Shown here: positions 22,911 to 34,710 of the stretch, in pieces
How positions within the stretch are numbered: position 1 is the stretch's first letter
Layout: each line of letters opens with the position of its first letter
DNA from: Plectrocnemia conspersa
Lineage: Eukaryota > Arthropoda > Insecta > Trichoptera > Polycentropodidae
Assembly: GCA_009617715.1 (NCBI GenBank)
Contig: VTFK01000145.1
Span: 718,486 to 782,485 of the forward strand
Length of the DNA stretch: 64,000 nucleotides
Reading direction: 5' to 3'
Notes under the pieces: model-generated
What the model was told of the DNA's origin: nothing
What the model saw: only the letters and a program-made list of their open reading frames with translations
Database searches by the model: none
Position numbers and translations under genes: made by a program

Positions 22911-23975
22911 TGTATGTATATGTATGCATTCATATAAATATATTGTATATTACGTGATGTTCGTATTAAGCAGTAGTGTGTAGTTAAAACGCAACTTAAT
23001 TAGATAATTAGGTTTGAATATTTAACACGTGATTCCCTTTAACGTGGCATAGCTTAATTAAGAACTATGGGAAAAAATCCATTATAAAAGCTGTGATATT
23101 TTTCAGATATGACAGTAGTTTTAAATATGTATATACATTTATATAAGATATAATTAAATATCATAAAAATATAAATACAATATTTTACCATAAGAAAGAC
23201 ACAAGAATAAGTCCGAAAAATATTTTTCGAACACTTTATTTTTATAACAATACACACATATATATACATATACATTAATATTTTTTAACATTTAATACGC
23301 AATTAAATATTTATCTTAAAATGTAAATATTTAAAAACTGCTAAATTATTTTAAATTTACATAGAGTGCATAAAAATACATTAAATTAGTTTTGGTTTAA
23401 TACAAAATATTGCCGTAAAAATAAAATCTTTGATGCAAAATTGCGTAGTCTTAAAGAAAAATCTAAAGAAACTCTAGAATGCTTTTAATTTATTGCGGCG
23501 TATTTATATAATATATTAGTAATTTTTAATATAGGTATGTACTATGTATGTATAAATATTGTGATAAGTACTGAATTTTTTTGTTTTAATAAAAACTATT
23601 ATTTATAGTCGTCTAATTTAAAACATAATCGACAGCTTGCTAAGTGAAACATATTTAGCAAAAATACGGCAAGTTTATCATAGCACATTGTTTACAAAAC
23701 AGTGTCGTTAAAATTTTAATCCTAAAATGGATTAACGCAGTTGCTTACCGTCAAGCAATACTTAGCAATTAGAAATATCCTATTAACAATAACACGCCAT
23801 CTGATATTATAAAATACATCCACATTCGAAAAGTTTATGAATATTTAGGATTAGATAAATAATTTTTAAATATAATCAACATATACTATATAAATTATAT
23901 ATTTAATTAAAAATAAATATAAAAAACTTATTATCAAATTTTATTATTGGTATGTTGTTTTTAAACAGATATTTA
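22911..23975. other. AT-rich gene-free stretch
   Basis: TG/TA microsatellite-like words occur at 22910-22945 and near 23260. Open frames are low-complexity. No gene is seen. Confidence 0.55.
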
Positions 23976-23979
23976 TTAT

Positions 23980-24570
23980 CGCACATATATACAAATGGGT
24001 TGGAATTTTTTAATATCCAAGCTTCTGGATGTTACCCATCTCTTCTTTAATACTATTTCAAGATAATCCATCGATAACCAACGTTCGAAACGGATAAGGG
24101 ACATTACGCGAAGAAGTAAACTAATTACGACAATACAATCCGGGATGCATCGGACTGGGGTTAAAGCAACCCCTGCACTCCGACAACCGTGCATAATGGC
24201 ACAAGCTTGAGACAACCGATCCGGAATCGGGTCATTACCGGTTGGATGTCAATGGTTGGTTGCGAGTACTACGTCTGAGGATCCATTAGAAGCTCGATCA
24301 CGATGTTGCGCATACAAATGTCGTAACTTGGACGTGCAACAATGGATGCGCAATCGTAGTAACTATATAATGGCTATTCATTCACAACCGTTATAAACAC
24401 ACGTTTAATTGTGTAATAACAATCGAAACAACGGCAAGCAACGTTGATGTTTGCTGTAAAACGTCGAATTTTGGTTTGGGGTTTATGTATATACATATGC
24501 GTGATTGTTGTATAAAAGGCGCTTAACCGTTATTGGTTTGTTTGCAGTAGTTAAAAGCTCCGCTTTATTT
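23980..24570. promoter_or_regulatory. GC-richer island dense in AACCG words
   Basis: The word AACCG or its complement occurs at 24185, 24214, 24239, 24386 and 24535. The segment also carries CCGATCCGGAATCGG (24217-24231), a near-palindrome. AACCGGTT-like words are bound by grainyhead-type factors, so an enhancer is conceivable but untested. The minus-strand frame 24215-23976 has no recognisable domain. Confidence 0.35.
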
Positions 24571-25010
24571 CTAATTAATACAACGAAATAGTTATTAAAT
24601 CATACATATCTATTTCATTAATATAGAGCATAATGTGTCGAATGCTTTTTCGAATTCGAACAGAAGTGTATCACTGTTTTTTTTTACTGATTTATATATT
24701 AGAAACATTCAAGAATGTTAAATAAATGTATTTATTATGTTATCTAATAAATAAATTAAATATTAATTTGTCATTGACATGCTTACTTTCTTAGTATCTA
24801 AACATTTTTGTCACTTATTTATATAAAGTTCGTCAATCGCCAATCAAAATGACTTTAAATAATTTGGCTCAAACAATATAAATTATATCATAATGGAATG
24901 AGGTTCATTATTAATTATTCTCCATACAAAGTATGACATTGTATATTTGTACATTGTATAAATATAAATGCACATGTGAAATATAATTGTATGTTTACTT
25001 ACGGTGGGGA
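24571..25010. other. AT-rich gene-free stretch
   Basis: Nothing recognisable is visible. Confidence 0.5.
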
Positions 25011-25575
25011 TTTAAACTGCGTCATAAGACAGTCAAGTTCAGTATCAAATAGTTATGTTAACAACAAGAGGGTGTTGCCGGAGCGGAATACTATGGGTGT
25101 TAAGCTTATTTTCTCTACATTACATTAGAGCGTGTGTGTGGAAATATTTCCTCTGCCAAAACCCGTGGGTGGTGGTGGTGGGCTTTAACTACCCACATAT
25201 CTCGGCGCTATTATTATTGTTGTAGAAGATCATTTAAATGGTTTCGTTAATCTACGCGTGCCTTTAGGAGATACCGAGGAATTCTGTTTATCTATAACGT
25301 TATGTTAAAACAGATAGAGAAAGAGGGAAGGAGAAACGCTTCCAGTTTACGCAATCAAATACTAAGCGTTCAATTTAACATTACCATAAATTTCAGAATA
25401 TTGTTTTCTAATTTTTAAAATTATGGGAGAGTAAAATCTGCGGTCTTCGTAGCCGAGATTGTATCTACTCTAGCCGACCGTCAAATGAGTTTTCCTTAAC
25501 GGTTCGGTGGTTATCCAACACCCCTCACTCATACACCCTGGTTAAGTGTGTATCGATTGCCAATAAAGGTTAAGT
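25011..25575. promoter_or_regulatory. GC-richer island with GGT repeat
   Basis: Includes GGTGGTGGTGGTGGG at 25168-25182, the repeated word GGTTAAGTGTGT near 25540 and 25567, and CTGCGGTCTTCGTAGCCGAG. It is not coding in any frame I can support. Confidence 0.3.
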
Positions 25576-25579
25576 GTGT

Positions 25580-26150
25580 GTGCTAACCAATTTAAAACGC
25601 GCTTATTAAAATCATATTTTTGTAATGTCGGTTATATAAAAAAATCAGAAAATTCTTATATATTAATATTTAATATAGAATTTCCGAAATGAGGGTGTTT
25701 GTAATCATTTTAAATATACAGGTTGATCCGTATATATTCTGCTGAACATGTTTAATATGTACATCTTTTCAAAATAATTCTATGACTACCACTACTAAGT
25801 ATTATTCAGTAAAAAAAAAAAATACAATAAACATTTAATTTATTAGTTGTTAGTAAAAAAGTTTGTCAAAAGTTTTAATTCTTTGAATCTAAGCTCCCAT
25901 ATAGTTTTCGACAAAGAAATAATATTTGACTAAAAAAGCACTTTTTCAATTAAAAAATATTTTTTAGTTTTTGATAATTTCACACAACTTTACAAGCTCA
26001 AAAAACAACTTAGAAAAACAATAAGAAAACATTTATAGCTTATAATAATAATAAGTTAAAACGATAAAAATCAATTTATTGCTAGATTTTAATATTTAAT
26101 GGTAACAGATTTTAGTTAAACTTAATGCAATGCGACACCTCAGTCAAAAG
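25580..26150. other. AT-rich gene-free stretch
   Basis: Nothing recognisable is visible. Confidence 0.5.
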
Positions 26151-26159
26151 TATTCTCCT

Positions 26160-26310
26160 AGATTTTTCTTTTCAGGTCGGAATAACGGCCCGTAGGGTAA
26201 AGATGATAGATATCGAGGCCGGTAAATGAGCCGTATAGATTTCAGACAAATATGTGCAACATTTTCAGGCCGGTTTAGCAGCCTATGCAAAGGGTTAAGC
26301 AGGAATAAAC
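26160..26310. promoter_or_regulatory. GC-richer islet with repeated AGGCCGGT
   Basis: AGGCCGGT(A/T) occurs twice, near 26216 and 26268. The islet starts with CAGGTCGGAATA, the same 12 bases that begin the tRNA-like candidate at 13.1 kb, so a shared repeat family is possible. Confidence 0.3.
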
Positions 26311-27480
26311 ATTTTCAAGGAGTTTTATTAAAAATATTGAATTTTAATAAATGAATTCTGGACAATAAATACTTAATTTGATGAATATTTTGCAAACAAA
26401 AACTACAACCAGAAAAATCCCAAAAAAAATAATTATGGATACTAATTTAGTAGAAAAGTAACTTTCATTAGTTTCTTATTTTTTTGTGTGTAATTCTATA
26501 GACATTGAGATGCTTATGTTTGAGTTTAAGTCCTTCTTTTAAAGCAACTTCAAACTGAAAAACATAGAAATGCATACGAAATGTAAAAAGTATTTCAGAT
26601 TTTTAATCATTCGGGATTTTTATCGGACAATTATTAATTACAGAGTATCCTACATATATAGACACATCTTATTGATCACAATTTATAGGTTACCATACTT
26701 ACCACTTGAACAACGGAAAGATAAATCTTTCACACTAAGTAATTATCAAACCCAAAGACTTCAGACTTCAGTAGCACCAAAACCACTCTTTGTATGAGAA
26801 GATACTCATCAGACAATATATCTGTATCTATTACTATTGCTCTTATAACTCTATAGTTACCATTAAATATTACTCGACGCATTTCCACGGTATAATACAT
26901 ATTTATTTATTGCACAAATTTATTAAATCTAAGAATAAAATTTTGATTTAAATAATATACAATTTTAATTAAATAAAAATTATGATATCAAATGCGAATT
27001 AAATATAGAAAACAGACCAAAAAATAAGGGCAATGATTCACTAAATCTTAATTTATTGTATATATGTATAAACAAAAAAGGCGTCTTCTACGTTTATCGT
27101 AAACATGTATTTAACTATTATTTTTCTCTTCTACATTTAAAACAGCAAAACTATTTTTACTCAACATTTCGCTGTAAAGAATATTTTTTTAATGTTTTTT
27201 TTATTGATAATTTATTATTTTTTTTTTAAATTAGTAATGATATTTAAAATTAATAACAAATAACTCATGGTTATATAATTTGATACAGTTCCATTTATTT
27301 TATTACGTTTAAAAATATGTAATTTACTAAATATAAGTGTAAAGGGTAATTCAATTTTTAATAATTTATCATACTTAGTCCGCATACTTTTGGATGTATT
27401 CGTATATATTAATCTTTAGAGAATTACCGCATTAAGGGTGCTTTATATGTATTCTGAATGTATATTAATGGTGATGAGTT
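26311..27480. other. AT-rich gene-free stretch
   Basis: A 75-codon frame at 26570-26797 is unremarkable. No gene or repeat is identified. Confidence 0.5.
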
Positions 27481-27625
27481 GACGTCAAAAACGCAAACTT
27501 CTGAATGGTTTGTCATTATGAGATGGCAACTATGTGAGTAATGATGAAAGATTTGGTCGACTAATAAGTTTCGCAAGCGACGAAAAAACTTTCGGCAGCC
27601 TTTCAGAAAGTATTTCGATGAACAG
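27480..27625. promoter_or_regulatory. GC-richer islet
   Basis: Short patch with TGACGTCAAAAACGC, GTCGACTAATAAG and GCAAGCGACG. TGACGTCA is a perfect CRE/ATF-type palindrome at about 27480-27487. A regulatory role is inferred only. Confidence 0.3.
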
Positions 27626-28235
27626 CTATCAAGTCTTTAATATATAACTTATCATTATTTTCAGGCGAAACTTTTTTAAACTAAGACGAACTTTTAATAA
27701 TAACCATGCTTCGTTTTTATCATTATTTTAAAATCGCTTTAACTATAAATAAAAGATCAAAGCAAAAATAAGTATACGGTATCATTTTTTATTGCTATTT
27801 ACGTATAAAGTATTAAATATGTATACTATATTTATATTGAGATTCTGTGTTGCTTTTAAAAGGAAAGCAATTTTAGTTATAAGGCATTGCTCTTGTATAA
27901 TAATTGCAATTTTTTCGCCGCCGTCTCAACTTTAAAGATTTTTTGAAAAATGTTAGTAGATCTCATGAAGATAGTGTAGTTTTTAGCGAAAACACGCCGA
28001 ACAAAAGACAAACACATTGCAAAGGAATAGCACTATAATTTTAAAAGTAAAAATACGTTTAATGTTTACTTTTATGATTTGAAATTAAATTTAATTGTTC
28101 CTGTTAAAAAAAAAAGATTTGGAAAAGGCTAATTGTATTGTTTGAAATTGTATAATGTAATTTCGTCGCTTAAGCAAAAAACAAGGATTAAAAGTAACTG
28201 CATTATTTTATTATATTTTTTTCTGTTATAGCTTT
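27626..28235. other. AT-rich gene-free stretch
   Basis: Nothing recognisable is visible. Confidence 0.5.
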
Positions 28236-28239
28236 TCTT

Positions 28240-28880
28240 TGTTAAGTTGTTAGGATTGTCGTCGAAGCTTGGCTCACTCCACTTAGTCTATTCGCGAGAT
28301 ATTTTTGTGGTGAATGCCACTAGTTTAAATATGCATGATGCAAAACACCATACAAGCTTTACTCAGCCGCACCAGGATTACACTAAAGATGACTTATTAT
28401 CCAACGGCTGAGCACTTCTGCCCTCAGGTAGCAGATGGGATTTCACTTGAAACAGTAAAGCAGATGAGTTTATAATAAAAACTAATTTATTATTATTTTA
28501 ATGCCTTATTTATTCAAGAGACTTTTAATTTTAAATAAAACTATGTAAGGGTTAATAACATTTTGTATTTACAATACATTACTATTTTTGAACGAAAGAA
28601 ATTAATTTCTAGCCCGCTAAAGTCGCATGAATATTATACGAGAGATATAAGCAAAGCACAAGCAAGCTTTTTATGCGGGCGAGCTTTTGACTTTTAGGCA
28701 CTTTTTAAAGGAGGCCAAAAATTCGGGCTACTTAACAAAAAGTAGGTTCGCGCCCTCCGGCGTACCATATTTCACTCAGAACTTAAAAATTACCAAAAAA
28801 ATAATCTTACCAGCCCGTTAATAATTCTGGCTCGCCATTGGGGACAAAATCTGAATGCGTGTAAGGCTTTTATTACATTA
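28240..28880. promoter_or_regulatory. Two GC-richer islands
   Basis: Islands lie at about 28245-28460 and 28610-28880. The second carries AGCTTTTTATGCGGGCG (28665-28681), similar to words at 8.1 and 10.1 kb, and GCCCTCCGGCG. No supported coding frame. Confidence 0.3.
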
Positions 28881-30165
28881 TTTTTAAATAATATATAATT
28901 TACACATAAATAAATATATTTATTTATTTTATGCATATATAATAATATTTATATTTATTTATTATAGACATATAAAAATTTATTCTACGCCTTATTTTTG
29001 GGTCCAACAACCATTAAACTAAATATATATATCTATAATTACATCTTACATATTCTAAGTGAAATGAAATTTGAAAACAAACATATTATAAATAAAACTG
29101 ATTTCATTTATAGTATTTATTTTAATAATAATGAAAATATATTAAATTAAGGTTTTTCTTAAACAAGATATCTAATTAACCGTATCGATTTTCAAGCCGA
29201 TGTCACTGAATGTGGAATCCATACTGTAATTGAAATTTTTAGTCTCAATATAAAATATTTTTTTTATTTAATATGTTATTTCAATATGTGATTCAGTGTA
29301 TGTCAGTTCAATATATTATTTAGTATATTAAAAATGTAATCTACGAATTTATAAGGTTTTTAAATTATTTAGTGCAAAATAACTGAATATTGCTTTAAAA
29401 TTATGCTTTTATCAACATATGTTAGGAATTAATTTTAAATTCATTCTAATAATTACAGATGTAAATAGATTTTTTTCACCCTATGAAAAGTTCTATAATA
29501 TAGTAATTCAATAGTTTTTACTATAGATTATTTTTTGTGATAAAGTGTTTGACGTTTCCATGAGTTAACTAGTTGTTATTTTTAAATAAGAACTAAAAAT
29601 AACATACATACCTTTAAAAAAAATTGGTTTACAAGTTTATGTATTTTATGTAATTCCTCTTCAAATATAAACAGTATCAGACTATTAGATTTGTCAGGCG
29701 CTCACTCACCATAATATTATTTTGTGTATAGTTTTGATTATTATAAATTTAATTTTTAAAATTCAAGGGTTTTATTCCGTTTCCCTAAAAAAAATTTTCA
29801 TTATTATTTTCCTAAATCTCTTAAAATAACAGTAAATAAAACTGAGGTAAATAAAATATGTATATGAGTTTTTTGCAGTACAAAGTTTTGTTTTTGTATT
29901 TTTAGTAGAACATACTATCTTAAAATACACGTTTTAGGTATTATGAGATAAATTCTATTAAACAATTCTGCGTAAAAGAAAACCGAAACCATTACACCTT
30001 AATGGCTTACAAAATCTCTTAAGCTTTGACATTCGAGTCACTACTAATTTAAATCCTATTTTCTGGATAAGAAAATCTTTTTAATATCACACGCTATTAT
30101 CATTATTTTTCTCTTCGCTTTCTAATTCTTCCTCTTTGTTTTTTTGACTCAAATTACACTTTGAT
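28881..30165. other. AT-rich gene-free stretch
   Basis: Nothing recognisable is visible. Confidence 0.55.
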
Positions 30166-30600
30166 TGCATTCAAATCACGTTCTCGTGGTTGATCGGATC
30201 AGTGCGTAACTCTGACCCGCGGCACGAGGGATTCATATTAAACGTCTACCTTTTAAGTCCTGGAGCCTTTGTGCATGAAACATAATAAACAATGACCTCT
30301 CCTATAGCGACTAAGGTCAAGAACAGTATTCGACTTTTGCAAAAAAAAACTTTTTTTATATTTTTAAAAACTTTTTTCTAAATACAGCATTGTAAATTGC
30401 AACGTGAAAGCGGAAAAAATATTTTTGGTGTTTCCTTTTTTTTATGTTATCTCCTTTGTCAATGGTATTTTATTGATATTATGTGTCGCCGCACCCTGCA
30501 GGGATAAAATAACGGAAATACAAAGAAGGTCAGGGGTTGGAAATGGGACGTGGAGTACCCTTAAAATGATCGTAAATATTTAGTGATCGTGTGTGTGTTT
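30166..30600. promoter_or_regulatory. GC-richer islands
   Basis: Patches at 30170-30320 (TGGTTGATCGGATCAG, CCGCGGCACGAGG) and 30484-30590 (GCCGCACCCTGCAGGG, ACGTGGAGTACCC) flank an A/T-rich centre. They are not coding. Confidence 0.3.
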
Positions 30601-31342
30601 TTATATGCTCTTTCTATTTTATACGCAAATGGATAAAATTGATTTTTTGTATACGTTTGTGTATATCTATTAATAAAATCCATTAATTCGTGCATATTTG
30701 AAAAAATCAAAACAATGCATATAATAAAAATTTTGCTTTTAACATATTTAGCTCACAAAGTGTACAAATAATATTCCGATAGTAAAGAACAGTGAAGGTT
30801 CGCGTAATTTGTCAGACTTTAACAAGCTTCAGCTACTTTTTCCGGCATTCATACTTAAAAGCACTGGCTTTATAAATATTTTTGAAGTTAAATTACTTCA
30901 TGGTTCACAACTTTAAGGTTTTGTGTCCAAAAGGGTGTGACTTTGTAGCAAACTTATTTTATAAACATATACATATAAATTACTTATAATATAGGTAAAT
31001 ATGGCAGGTCTTATAAGTCGGTTGTGATTTCGGTAGAACAGAGTAATTGTGCAGGTGGTTGAAACCCTCACACTAAAAATAATATATATATTACAGCTGA
31101 CATCAAATACTTTAACGCACAATACTAACGTATCGAAAAACATAGGTAAATAGGTAAACTAGGTATAAGATAAAAATTTAAAAAATAAAAAAATATGTAA
31201 ATTTTCGACATAAAATGTTTATTTATTTAGGGTGTTACGGATGGTTATTTATTAGAATATTTATAACACCCTTTATCAATTTCAAAAAATGCTTGGTAAT
31301 GTAAAACTCTACTAAAACATTATAAGCTGCTAAAATGACACT
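30601..31342. other. AT-rich gene-free stretch with a 9-bp inverted repeat
   Basis: AGGGTGTTA (31229-31237) and TAACACCCT (31264-31272) form a perfect inverted repeat around a 26-base spacer, about 70 bp upstream of the LINE start. Otherwise nothing is recognisable. Confidence 0.55.
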
Positions 31343-31352
31343 AATACACAAT

Positions 31353-32347
31353 ATTCTTTTGGGCGTTCTTCTGGACCTGATTTAATTCCCGATTTTATTT
31401 TGAAGGGTTGCGAAGTAAGTCTCGCTGCTCCTCTAAAATGTATTTATGATCTGATTCTCAAAACATCATCATTTCCTGATCTATGGAAATGCACAAAAGT
31501 CACCCTATTCATAAAAAAAGGGTGACAAATTATATATAAAGAATTATAGACCAGTAGCAGTGTTGTCAGCTCCTGCTAAATTATTTGAAATAATTATTCA
31601 TAAATATCTTTACAATCATTTATTAGACCAACAGCACGGGTTTCGTCCTGCCCGTTCCACTGTTACTAATCTTCTGTCGTTCACCAAAACGGTGACAACT
31701 TCTCTCGATGCCGGAATTCAAGTAGACGTCGTGTATACAGATTTTGAGAAAGCCTTTTGACAAAGTTTGTCATACGTTATTATTAAAAATTGTCGAACCT
31801 CGGTTGCTCAGATAATTTAACTCGGTTATTTTCGAGTTATTTAAGCAATCGTTAACCTATGGTGGCCGATTGTCAAAGGAATATTTTACCCCTTCGGGGG
31901 GTTCCTCAAGGATCCAATCTGGGACCTCTATTGTTATTTATTAATGACATAAATACAGCAATTAAAAATTCAAGTTTTCTTCTGTACGCAGATGATTTAA
32001 AATTATATAAATACATTCGATCTGTTGCGGACTCCTTCTCTCTACAAAGTGATTTAGACTCTCTGTGGAGATGGGCTTCCGTTAACCGTCTGCCCTTTAG
32101 TGTCGGAAAGTGCCATACTGTGTCATTTTCTCGATCCCGTTCGCCATCAGCTTATTTCTACCATCTCGGTGGTAACATTTTGACTAGAGAAACTTCCATT
32201 AAAGATCTCGGAATCACTTTCGAGAGCAAATGGAGGTCTCTCTACACATACACGACGTCTGTGATAAATCTTCCAAGATGCTCGGCTTTTGTTATGAGGA
32301 ATGCCTTTCACTTTGACGATCCGTCAGTTATTCGCATCCCTCTATGA
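31353..32347 (+). pseudogene. LINE reverse transcriptase fragment (copy 1)
   Basis: Reading order with shifts: SSGPDLIPDFIL and PDLWKCTKVTLFIKKG (RT block 0/1), NYRPVAVLSAPAKLFE and QHGFRPARSTVTNLL (31544-31670), VYTDFEKAF (first catalytic aspartate), then after a stop and about 100 damaged bases RGVPQGSNLGPLL and FLLYADDLKLYK (32000), the YADD active site with both aspartates intact, and VGKCHTVSFSR. The endonuclease domain and ORF1 are absent because of the 5' truncation. Stops after EKAF and a frameshift at 32340 break the reading frame. The role in a living element would be target-primed reverse transcription of its RNA. Confidence 0.92.
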
Positions 32348-32815
32348 CACCTTAGTTCGTAGCATTCTTGAATCGGGATCTATAATTTGGAATCCCCGAA
32401 TAGCCAAATATTCCTTTTAGTGGAAAAAAAATTCAAAAAAAAGGTATTTAAGATACATTTACAAAAGGACATTTGGTTATTATCCGTACTTATATCCCAA
32501 GGGGCGTTGGGATATGATTCGCTGAATTCTCGCAGAAAGCTGTATGCCGCTAAGCATTTTTTCAAACTACTAAAAGGTGCTGTCGACAATCCAGCTATTC
32601 TCGAGGAATTCCAGATTTGGGTTCCGGAACATTTTCGAGAATCACGATCGAGACCTCTTTTGATGGCAGTTAGGGCTAGGACATCCGCACTTGCCGACTC
32701 GCCTATGGCTGTGGCCATACGGCTCCTTAATACGCTTGCATTACATATTGACCTGTTTAATGTTGGCTACAAGGAGCTGATCCAGTTTGTCTCATATAAT
32801 TTTAATATTTTATAA
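32348..32815 (+). pseudogene. LINE ORF2 C-terminal region (copy 1)
   Basis: The translation continues in a shifted frame after the RT domain with LRSLYDTLVRSILESGSIIW, then, after an interval with another shift, the frame 32387-32815 containing GALGYDSLNSRRKLYAAKHF, the FQIWVPEHFRESRSRPLL block and LLNTLALHIDLFNVGY before its stop. Blocks of this kind lie at the C-terminus of insect LINE ORF2 proteins. It is a continuation of the RT pseudogene, not a separate gene. Confidence 0.85.
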
Positions 32816-32903
32816 TTTTTTGTTATGTTTATTATTTTTAAGTATTGTTCTGTTTATGTATATATACGTTTTTTTTTGTTTTATAAATTTAAAATTTGTT
32901 TTC

Positions 32904-32947
32904 GACCATCGTGGCGCATTGGGGTAACCTGTTAGGCCACGATGGTC
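32904..32947 (+). repeat. Perfect 12-bp hairpin in LINE 3' UTR
   Basis: GACCATCGTGGC (32904-32915) pairs perfectly with GCCACGATGGTC (32936-32947) around a 20-base loop that itself holds GGTAACC. It sits 13 bases before the AAAT tail. A stem-loop near the 3' end is a recognition element for the reverse transcriptase in some non-LTR elements, so it may have served that purpose here. Confidence 0.9.
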
Positions 32948-32960
32948 TTAATTTAATCTA

Positions 32961-32984
32961 AAATAAATAAATAAATAAATAAAT
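32961..32984 (+). repeat. AAAT tail of the LINE
   Basis: Six AAAT units form the 3' terminus of the element in place of a poly-A tail. Confidence 0.95.
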
Positions 32985-33289
32985 ATGGATAATACCAAAA
33001 TTCTCTATGTAGTAGTATTTCAGAAAATTGCTGAGTAATAGAAATAATAGTGATGCAATACTGTGGATTAATAAATAACTTGTATATTATAAGTATAAAC
33101 CAGATTACATATAATTTTAGTCATTGTTTAAAGATCTTGTGTGAGAAATTTATTTAATCACAAACAATTGAAATACATATAATTTTATCCATTCATATTA
33201 ATATAAATATAAGGCAAAATAATTATCAAATTACAATTAAATATGAGTAATTTTACTGAAAATAAATATTAAAAATAATTTTGAATTCC
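32985..33289. other. AT-rich gene-free stretch
   Basis: Nothing recognisable between the LINE and the next island. Confidence 0.5.
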
Positions 33290-33720
33290 TTCCTTCTACG
33301 TTATCTTTCATCTCAAGACTTAAAAGGTCCCCACGTTAAAGAATTCCAATCTGTAAAAGGGCGTAAAAAGATTTTGCACCGTCTACGGCAAGACGCAACC
33401 GCCTTCTACTATTTCGGCAACAGGAGTGTAAGGAATACGTGAACACTTGAAAATTTATTCACAAAGAGCAAAAAGGTTTCACATAAAGAGACTCGAACAC
33501 ATGCCTTATGAATAACGGGCACAAAAGGCAGGTTTCCATTCATAAGATATAAGATACTGAATACGTCCAGATATAAAAAACGGGCCTCCACTCAACATAT
33601 ATTTCTTATTAAAATCAAACCTCGTTTCCCTGACGAAACGCTTCCGCTACGCCGACGAAACATTTGATATCATCAAAATCAAATGTTTCACGCTACATTA
33701 AGTCGAATGCATACTACCTA
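33290..33720. promoter_or_regulatory. GC-richer island
   Basis: Between the two LINE copies lies a GC-richer patch with GACGAAACGCTTCCGCTACG and a pair of ATTTGAT / ATCAAAT inverted words near 33664-33686. The minus-strand frame 33591-33409 has no recognisable domain. Confidence 0.3.
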
Positions 33721-34024
33721 TATAATATGTGTATTATATACATGGTGAGACTTAAATCTATAAAAAATAAAATAAACTATATTTAAAAAAATCTTTTACT
33801 GTGTTCGTTTGTGTCTGTTATTTGTATTTATGATAAATTAAAAAGAAAATATATGTTATAATATACGCGACAGTCCTTGATTAATGTGCTGTATTACAAT
33901 AATTATGATGTGGATAACCTCCTAAATTTTTATTTTAAATTGTATCAGGTATTGGTTTGTTCTAATTACTAATGAAAGTATAAACTTGGTTTTAAACAAA
34001 TTAAAAAACAAAATAACAATTTAA

Positions 34025-34710
34025 TTTAGTGAATACAAATAGACGTTGTATATACAGATTTTGAAAAGTTTTTCAAGTTATTTGAACGATCGTATAAAGT
34101 TTGTAATTTATGGCAGCCGTTTGTCGAAAGAATATTTCACCTATTCGGGGGTTCTTCAAAGGTCCAACCTGGGCCCTCTACTCTTTCCGATATTTATTAA
34201 TGACATAAATACGCTAGTTACAAATTCAAGTGGTCCTCGGTATGCAAATGATTTAAGATTGTATAAACGCATTCGATATGTTGCGGACTCTATACAGAAT
34301 GATTTAGATTCCCTTCGGAGATTGGCTTTGTCAACCACCAGACCTTTAGTTTCGAAAACTGCCATACAGTGTCATTTTCTTGAGTCCGTTTAGCATCAGA
34401 TTATTCTTACGATCTCTGTGGAAATGTTTTAGCTAGGGAAACTTTTACAAAATATCTCAGAATCACTTTTAAGAGCATGTAGAAGTTTACTCTACTCGCA
34501 AACGCATTTTATGCTATAAGGAACGCATTTTTTTTTTGACGATCCGTCAGCTATTTGCATCCTCTATACTACTTTAGTTTGTAGCATTCTTAAATCAAGA
34601 TCTATAATTTAGAATCCCCAAATAACATTATACTTCCTCCTTATGTTAAAAGTTTAAAAGACGTTCTTAAGATACTTTTATAAGAGGATTTTTAGTTATT
34701 GTATGTTCTT
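34025..34710 (+). mobile_element. LINE copy 2, truncated at both ends and decayed
   Basis: The sequence parallels copy 1 from TAGACGT(T/C)GT-TATACAGATTTTGA onward. After that it has lost about 90 bp, then continues YLNDRIKFVIYGSRLSKE, SGVLQRSNLGPLLFPIFIND (QG changed to QR), and RYANDLRLYKRIRYVADS, where the YADD box has become YAND. Matches continue to about 34690, past the DDPSV word, but the C-terminal half and the tail are missing. It lies in the same orientation as copy 1, about 1 kb downstream, and is clearly the same family. Spacing and divergence fit independent insertions or a local duplication. Confidence 0.9.

Larger units (their letters stand above)
31343..32984 (+). mobile_element. 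5'-truncated LINE (non-LTR retrotransposon, jockey/CR1-like RT), copy 1
   Basis: The element begins inside the reverse-transcriptase coding region (SSGPDLIPDFILKGCE just after the junction) and runs through the RT, a C-terminal region, a 3' UTR with a strong hairpin and an AAAT tail. The 5' truncation is typical of target-primed reverse transcription. AATACACAATATTCT (31343-31357) and AATACCAAAATTCT (32991-33004) resemble each other and could be a diverged target-site duplication, with a 6-base gap after the tail. Several frameshifts and one stop show the copy is inactive. Clade assignment needs a phylogeny. Confidence 0.92.

Noticed and set aside
32380..32718. Minus-strand 112-codon frame inside the LINE
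   Set aside because: It is the antisense shadow of the LINE C-terminal coding region.
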